11,178 nucleotides of DNA, taken from Synergistaceae bacterium (GTDB lineage Bacteria; Synergistota; Synergistia; Synergistales; Synergistaceae). This document shows, one piece after another, positions 7,376 to 11,178 of this stretch (position 1 is its first letter; each line of letters starts with the position of its first letter). Below the pieces are notes generated by a model that saw only the letters and a program-made list of their open reading frames with translations, was not told the DNA's origin and made no database searches. The stretch lies in NCBI GenBank assembly GCA_031290815.1, contig JAISLO010000117.1, forward strand, positions 1-11,178. Direction: 5' to 3'. A program made the position numbers and the translations under genes.

Positions 7376-7403
7376 AAATTTTTCCGGGCCTTTCCGGGAA
7401 TTT
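7376..7403 (-). terminator. Weak candidate terminator after lplA, containing a 10-bp-spaced direct repeat
   Basis: CCGG at 7384-7387 and 7394-7397 can pair, and AAATT (7376-7380) can pair with AATTT (7399-7403) outside an internal mismatch, giving an imperfect stem 45 bases past the lplA stop with an A/T-rich end. The same bases form the direct repeat TTTCCGGG at 7381-7388 and 7391-7398, exactly one helical turn apart. Terminator and regulator site are both possible. Support is modest. Confidence 0.3.
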
Positions 7404-7447
7404 ATGGATAAATCATGCGGCTGCCTGAGTCTCTCTCTGACCTCGGG

Positions 7448-8434
7448 CTATATCTCAGGCGATAACAGCGTGACGATGTCCTCCGCCGTGGAACCGGCGA
7501 ACGTCGCGTGAGTGTCGAGACCAGAGAGAGCGGCGGCGACGCATTCCTTCGTGTAGGCGAGCCCGAGGACGCGCGACAGGATCGGCGAATAATCACCGTC
7601 GCCAAAGTAATCGCCGTTAAACGAACACTCCGTTATGATCCCTTTGTCGACGACCAGAAAACTCTCGACGCCCCCCCACGCGAAACGCGCTTTTTTGCGT
7701 TCCGTAAAACGCGGAGAGTTGCCGTAGTTCCACTCTCGCGTAGAATACTTTTCATGTAGCAATTTATCCGTCTCAGCCATAGCGTCGCTATCCAACGTCA
7801 TCGGCGTTAAATTCTCAAACGCGTCCTGGAGGCGCCGTTTAAATTCCATAACAGGCAAAGGCTCAGGCAGGTAAGGCTTGATGTTGGTCACTCTTCCGCG
7901 AAGGGACTTTATGGCTTTGCTTTGAAATTTGTCCTCCGAAGGACGAAGAGCGTCGGAGAGGACGTCCAAATCCGAGTCGTAAAGCAAGGTCCCGTGATGA
8001 AGTATGATACCGCCGCGCCGGAACTGAGCGCCGCCGGAGATCTTTTTCCCGTCGATCGCAAGGTCGTTGCGTCCCGAGAGTTCGGCTTGCACTCCAAGTT
8101 TTGCCAAAGCCCGGATGATTGGCCCCGTAAAAAACTCGAAATCGAAATCTCCATGGAAGTCCGGCAGCACGAAGCTGTAATTGATGTTCCCCAAATCGTG
8201 ATACACCGCGCCGCCGCCGGAATTTCGACGCACCACATGTATGCCGCGCTCCTCGACGCAGGCCGCGTTTATCTCCTCTAACGTGTTCTGAAAACGGCCG
8301 ACGATGACGGAGGGCTCGTTCCTCCACAACATGAAGAACCGCGACTTATTATCGCGCATCCCCAAAAGACAGAGACATTCCTCGAGCGCCAGATTATACT
8401 GTGGTTTGGTGTTATCGTTTTCGATAACGTACAT
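7448..8434 (-). CDS. lplA: Lipoate-protein ligase
   Basis: This enzyme activates lipoate with ATP and attaches it to a lysine of lipoyl-domain proteins such as GcvH or the E2 subunits of 2-oxoacid dehydrogenases. The 328 residues match the two-domain E. coli LplA (about 338). Seen motifs are RRNSGGGAVYHDLGN (69-83), which binds the lipoyl-adenylate, GRNDL (121-125), and KISGGAQ with the expected essential lysine K131. Residues beyond about 255 fit the small accessory domain that allows self-contained lipoate activation. The ATG at 8434 is 11 bases after the lpd stop with no clear ribosome site, so translational coupling to lpd is likely. A perfect stem-loop lies just inside the coding start (separate entry). 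Pairing with lpd fits lipoate salvage; no lipoyl-domain gene is in view. Confidence 0.95.
   Translation of the reverse strand: MYVIENDNTKPQYNLALEECLCLLGMRDNKSRFFMLWRNEPSVIVGRFQNTLEEINAACVEERGIHVVRRNSGGGAVYHDLGNINYSFVLPDFHGDFDFEFFTGPIIRALAKLGVQAELSGRNDLAIDGKKISGGAQFRRGGIILHHGTLLYDSDLDVLSDALRPSEDKFQSKAIKSLRGRVTNIKPYLPEPLPVMEFKRRLQDAFENLTPMTLDSDAMAETDKLLHEKYSTREWNYGNSPRFTERKKARFAWGGVESFLVVDKGIITECSFNGDYFGDGDYSPILSRVLGLAYTKECVAAALSGLDTHATFAGSTAEDIVTLLSPEI
8411..8428 (-). promoter_or_regulatory. Perfect stem-loop at the start of the lplA coding region
   Basis: GTTATCG (8411-8417) and CGATAAC (8422-8428) form a perfect 7-bp stem with a 4-base loop (AAAA in the mRNA). It starts three bases after the lplA initiation codon (8434-8432), within codons 3-8. 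A stem this close to a start with a weak ribosome site could slow independent initiation and tie lplA translation to that of lpd. It may also be chance imposed by the codons. Confidence 0.4.
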
Positions 8435-8445
8435 GTGAAAACCGG

Positions 8446-9840
8446 TTACTGATTCGGGACATGGATAGCCCTGCCCGCCGCCGCGAGAGCGGCTTCACGC
8501 ACCGCTTCGGAGACTGTCGGATGAGCGTGTATCGTGCCTGCTATCTCATTCAGAGTCGCCTCCAGCCCGATGGCAAGAGCGCCCTCCGCTATCATGTCCG
8601 TCGCATGAGCGCCAAGGATATGAAGCCCTAATATCTCCCCGTATTTCGGATCGGCCAATATCTTGACGACTCCCTCTCCTCCGCCTGAGATCAACGCTTT
8701 TCCATTGGCGGCAAGCGGGAACTTCCCTACAATATATTGCAGCCCGCGGCGCTTGGCTTCGTTCTCGGAGAGGCCCACAGAGGCGAATTCCGGTTTGGTG
8801 TAGATGCACGACGTATTCGTCTTTGCGTCATATTTCGCATCGTGTCCCATAGCGTGCTCGGCGGCGATTTCCCCCTGCGCGGAAGCCACGTGGGCGAGCA
8901 TGGTGCGTCCGTTGCAATCTCCGACCGCATATATGTCTGGCACGTTCGTCCTCATGCTGTCGTCGACTGTGATGCGGCCTCTGTCGTTGTTTATGCCGGC
9001 GGCATCCATAGCTATCTCGTCGGTGTTCGTGCGCCGCCCTATGCTTACCAGCACTTTCTCGGCGTCGAGGACGATTTTTTTGTCCGCCAGGCTCACGTTG
9101 ACCTTGGCGGCATCGCCGGCGTCCTCTATCGACTCCAGTTTGGCCGACACGAATATCTCTATGCCCTTTTTGACCAGAATTTTTCTCAACATGCCGACGA
9201 GTTCCGAATCCATCAGCGGAAGTATCTCCGGCTCCATCTCTATGATCGTTATCTTCGAGCCGAACGCGCTGTATATGGATGCCAGCTCGACGCCTATGAC
9301 TCCCCCGCCTATTATCGCCATGCTCTTGGGAACACTTTCGAAGCGGAGGGCGCCCGTCGAGTCGACGCACTGAGGAGAGTCGATCCCTGGTATCGGCAGA
9401 TTGGCGGGCTTTGAGCCCGTCGCTATGATGATCTTATCGGCGGACAGAGTCGTCTCCCCGCTCTCGCCCTTGACTGCCAGCGTCTTGGAATCCCTGAAGG
9501 AAGCGTATCCGCTCAGCACCGAGACCTTATTGGCCTTGAGCAGCATGCCGACCCCGCCTGTCAGTTTTTTTACGATTTTTTCTTTCTGCCGTTGAACCTT
9601 TACGAAGTCGATGACCGGTTCCGCGCTTACTCCGAACTCGGCCCCGTTTCTGATCGCATCGGCGAGTTGAGCGCTGTGGAGCAGAGCTTTTGTCGGAATA
9701 CAGCCTGCGTTCAGGCACGTTCCGCCAAGCTTTCCGCCCTCTACCAGCGTCACCTCAGCCCCAAGCTGCGCGGCCCGTATCGCCGCGACGTATCCTCCGG
9801 GACCGCCGCCAATCACAGCTATCTTTGTCGCGTTCGCCAC
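8446..9840 (-). CDS. lpdA: Dihydrolipoyl dehydrogenase (E3)
   Basis: This flavoenzyme reoxidises dihydrolipoamide on lipoyl-domain proteins and passes electrons to NAD+, serving the glycine cleavage system and 2-oxoacid dehydrogenase complexes in the cytoplasm. The 464 residues match the family. In order: FAD-binding IGGGPGG (10-16), redox disulfide GGTCLNAGCIPTK with C42 and C47, NAD-binding IIGGGVIGVE near 176-185, YAVGDC in the second FAD contact, and the C-terminal HAHPTVSEA with the catalytic pair H440 and E445. All key residues are present, so it should be active. The start is GTG at 9840, supported by AGGAGGGG (9850-9857, complement) 9 bases upstream; no ATG is better placed. lplA follows after 11 bases, so the two form an operon. 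Confidence 0.97.
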   Translation of the reverse strand: MANATKIAVIGGGPGGYVAAIRAAQLGAEVTLVEGGKLGGTCLNAGCIPTKALLHSAQLADAIRNGAEFGVSAEPVIDFVKVQRQKEKIVKKLTGGVGMLLKANKVSVLSGYASFRDSKTLAVKGESGETTLSADKIIIATGSKPANLPIPGIDSPQCVDSTGALRFESVPKSMAIIGGGVIGVELASIYSAFGSKITIIEMEPEILPLMDSELVGMLRKILVKKGIEIFVSAKLESIEDAGDAAKVNVSLADKKIVLDAEKVLVSIGRRTNTDEIAMDAAGINNDRGRITVDDSMRTNVPDIYAVGDCNGRTMLAHVASAQGEIAAEHAMGHDAKYDAKTNTSCIYTKPEFASVGLSENEAKRRGLQYIVGKFPLAANGKALISGGGEGVVKILADPKYGEILGLHILGAHATDMIAEGALAIGLEATLNEIAGTIHAHPTVSEAVREAALAAAGRAIHVPNQ

Positions 9841-9990
9841 GTGAATATTCCCCTCCTATAACAACAGGATGGCCGGGTTTTCCAGCATCTTCCAGAGACC
9901 TGCCAGGAACTCGGCCGCAACCGTTCCATATTTCATGATATATGCAAAAGAGAATCGCGCAACCCTTTTCGGAGAGTTTTGAAAAAAGAA

Positions 9991-9999
9991 TTATCCACA
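9991..9999 (+). promoter_or_regulatory. Perfect DnaA-box sequence upstream of lpdA
   Basis: TTATCCACA at 9991-9999 equals the consensus DnaA box, beside an A-rich run (9981-9990), in the 199-base gap between the prepilin peptidase stop and the lpdA start. Such a 9-mer is expected by chance in less than one of ten windows this size. No second box is nearby, so it is not a replication origin by itself. It could be a DnaA-controlled promoter, a DnaA titration site or chance. The rest of the 9858-10039 gap has no convincing promoter or gene. Confidence 0.4.
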
Positions 10000-10039
10000 C
10001 CCGCCGAATGCTGGTTTTTAGTCAAACCGAGGCCGCCGT

Positions 10040-10846
10040 TCATCCGCCCCACGGCCAGCCCGGATAGGCGCCGAAGATCGTCTTGAAGCGGAATATGAGG
10101 TCGCTGCCGACAAAGAGCATTATCACGGACCCGGCCGCCAGGAATGGCCCAAGCGGTATCCTGTCCCTGCGCTTGATCTTTTTTGCGATCATCAGAGGCA
10201 GCACCACTATTCCGCCCACTATGAACCCGCCGTAAAGGCAGAACGCGCAATATTTCCACCCAACCGCCCCGCCGATTCCGCACATCAGGAAGGCGTCGCC
10301 CCAGCCCATGCCGCCTCGGCTCACGATGATTATCAGGGCTATCAAGCCAAATCCCAGCGCCGCGCCCAAAACACCGTCGAGAACGGCCGGCCACCCGCCG
10401 GCCAGGCGCATCAGCAGCCCTGCAAAGCATGGCGTGAGCGCCCACGCGTCATATATATAACCCGTGTCCAGGTCCGTGAGGGAGTTGAAGAGAGAGAACC
10501 ACACGACTATGAGCGAAACGCAAAACGCCGCGCTCAGGCCCCATCTCGCCAGAAGGGCCGTCGTGAGCAGGCCGGATATTATCTCCGCCGCTATATGCCT
10601 CGGATAGATTCGCGTTCCGCAGAACCGGCACTTGCCCCTCAACGCGATGTAGGAGATTATCGGCACGAGATCGCGCGCGCCAAGGACCTCCCCGCAGGAA
10701 TCGCACGTGGATCGTGCGACGCCCCACCATTTCTTCCTGGCCACCGTCCTCATCGCCGCCGCGTTGATGAACGACCCCAGGCACGCTCCGCAGACAAACG
10801 CCGCGATTCCTGATAGAATATAATATATTTTCACGTTTAGATCCAA
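10040..10846 (-). CDS. Prepilin peptidase / type IV leader peptidase (A24 family)
   Basis: This inner-membrane aspartic protease cleaves the leader of type IV pilins or type II secretion pseudopilins and usually N-methylates the new terminus. From the TTG at 10846 it is 268 residues, normal for the family. Seen: a first hydrophobic segment ending in GSFINAAAMR, a cytoplasmic zinc domain with C48, C51, C73 and C76, the first catalytic region LTDLDTGYIYD (D125/D127), the second motif GMGWGD (D184), IPLGPFLA (230-237), and several membrane segments. The frame stays open to 11020, but that extension overlaps the tautomerase and lacks family features. AAGGGGTG (10853-10860, complement) lies 6 bases before the TTG, which decides the start; GTG 10834 is the alternative. 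No pilin gene is in view. Confidence 0.9.
   Translation of the reverse strand: MDLNVKIYYILSGIAAFVCGACLGSFINAAAMRTVARKKWWGVARSTCDSCGEVLGARDLVPIISYIALRGKCRFCGTRIYPRHIAAEIISGLLTTALLARWGLSAAFCVSLIVVWFSLFNSLTDLDTGYIYDAWALTPCFAGLLMRLAGGWPAVLDGVLGAALGFGLIALIIIVSRGGMGWGDAFLMCGIGGAVGWKYCAFCLYGGFIVGGIVVLPLMIAKKIKRRDRIPLGPFLAAGSVIMLFVGSDLIFRFKTIFGAYPGWPWGG
10819..10824 (+). promoter_or_regulatory. Candidate -10 box for the tautomerase gene
   Basis: TATAAT at 10819-10824 lies 53 bases before the tautomerase ATG, inside the 5' end of the opposite-strand prepilin peptidase gene. No good -35 is visible, so the call rests on the -10 and on the need for a promoter here. The surrounding bases are unusually A/T-rich for this window. 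Confidence 0.35.
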
Positions 10847-10877
10847 ACCAAACACCCCTTTGAAAGGAGAGATAATC

Positions 10878-11093
10878 ATGCCGGTAATACAGGTAAACCT
10901 GCTCGAAGGACGTTCGCGTGAGGCCAAACGCGCGTTCGCAGCCGCAGTGACGAAGTCGGCCTGCGAATGCTTAGGCGTCAAGCCGACGCAGGTGCGGGTG
11001 ATCTTCCACGAGGTATCCAAGGGAGACTGGGCCGTGGCTGGAACCCTCTACTCGGACATGGATGAAAAGCCGGGAACTTCATCGTCCGCCTAA
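10878..11093 (+). CDS. 4-oxalocrotonate tautomerase family protein
   Basis: This 71-residue protein matches the small beta-alpha-beta tautomerases that act as hexamers or dimers through an N-terminal catalytic proline. After removal of Met, Pro1 is in place (MPVIQVNLLEGRS). Numbered from Pro1, the active-site residues of P. putida 4-OT align as R11 and R39 (present) and F50 (here Trp, in KGDWAVAG). It is slightly longer than the 62-residue enzyme, with a polar, Ser-rich tail. AAAGGAGAG (10861-10869) lies 8 bases before the ATG, so the upstream TTG at 10860 is not needed. It is the only plus-strand gene among minus-strand neighbours: starts are 31 bases apart from the prepilin peptidase, and the stop overlaps the convergent acyltransferase stop by 4 bases. 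Substrate unknown; no catechol pathway genes are nearby. Confidence 0.88.
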   Translation: MPVIQVNLLEGRSREAKRAFAAAVTKSACECLGVKPTQVRVIFHEVSKGDWAVAGTLYSDMDEKPGTSSSA

Positions 11094-11178
11094 AAACTGT
11101 AATGCTCCCGAAACCTTCTGTGCTGAGCGAGCCACTGGTCGGGCGCTTCGAGGATCATCCGCTCCACCTCTTTGTTTA
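11090..11178 (-). CDS. Lipid A biosynthesis acyltransferase family (LpxL/HtrB-like), C-terminal end only
   Basis: Only the last 28 residues are in the window, read on the minus strand and stopping at TAG (11092-11090). The stretch VERMILEAPDQWLAQHRRFRE resembles the C-terminus of Kdo2-lipid A late acyltransferases, which usually ends with an (E)..I...P.QWLW.HRR(W/F) motif. These inner-membrane enzymes add secondary acyl chains to lipid A, so it implies an outer membrane with lipopolysaccharide. The gene starts outside the window. The call rests on a short tail, so another member of the same acyltransferase superfamily is possible. Its stop overlaps the tautomerase stop on the opposite strand. 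Confidence 0.7.
   Translation of the reverse strand, partial: NKEVERMILEAPDQWLAQHRRFREHYSF

Noticed and set aside
7403..7411. Second DnaA box (TTATCCATA, minus strand)
   Set aside because: It has a mismatch to the consensus and lies 2.5 kb from the perfect box, so it does not make a cluster.
8737..9414. Plus-strand ORF of 225 codons opposite lpdA
   Set aside because: It is the complement of a well-conserved enzyme and has no recognisable domain.
10847..11020. N-terminal extension of the prepilin peptidase to ATG 11020
   Set aside because: The extra 58 residues are antisense to the tautomerase and precede the normal family start; the TTG at 10846 has a good ribosome site.

Overview
The window looks like part of a diderm, motile, probably anaerobic bacterium, most likely of the Synergistetes (Synergistota). 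The strongest sign is the large surface protein at 4901-7246 (minus strand). It ends in a Gly-run, a single Cys, a hydrophobic segment and an Arg-rich tip, the arrangement of the Synergist-CTERM sorting signal. The start of a lipid A-type acyltransferase at the right edge implies an outer membrane, and a flagellin gene at the left edge implies motility. GC content is moderate to fairly high, so many long ORFs are shadows of real genes. The genus cannot be fixed from this sequence.

Left region (1-3112, plus): a very large flagellin whose N-terminal conserved region lies outside the window. The visible part is a long variable domain followed by a standard flagellin C-terminus. As written the gene is broken by a one-base frameshift near nt 900-907 (an A4G4 run). 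An internal protein repeat runs across the break, which shows that both halves belong to one polypeptide. A small multi-pass membrane protein of unknown function follows (3165-3833).

Middle region (3834-4756): a promoter with an operator-like palindrome precedes two small genes, an ABM-type monooxygenase and a bacteriohemerythrin with all metal ligands present. The pair suggests handling of oxygen or reactive small molecules. Three inverted repeats follow, the last of which is a plausible bidirectional terminator between convergent genes.

Right region (4901-11178): mostly minus-strand genes. Read right to left they are the tail of a lipid A-type acyltransferase, a prepilin peptidase, dihydrolipoyl dehydrogenase with lipoate-protein ligase 11 bases behind it (a lipoate-dependent metabolism pair), and the Synergist-CTERM surface protein with its own promoter-like site and leader hairpin. 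A 4-oxalocrotonate tautomerase family gene lies on the plus strand, filling the gap between the acyltransferase and the prepilin peptidase.

No tRNA, rRNA, CRISPR array, insertion sequence or clear phage gene was seen. No gene-free stretch exceeds about 220 bases. I found no wholly new system; the points most worth checking are the frameshifted giant flagellin with its modular variable domain, the Synergist-CTERM protein, and several intergenic sites.
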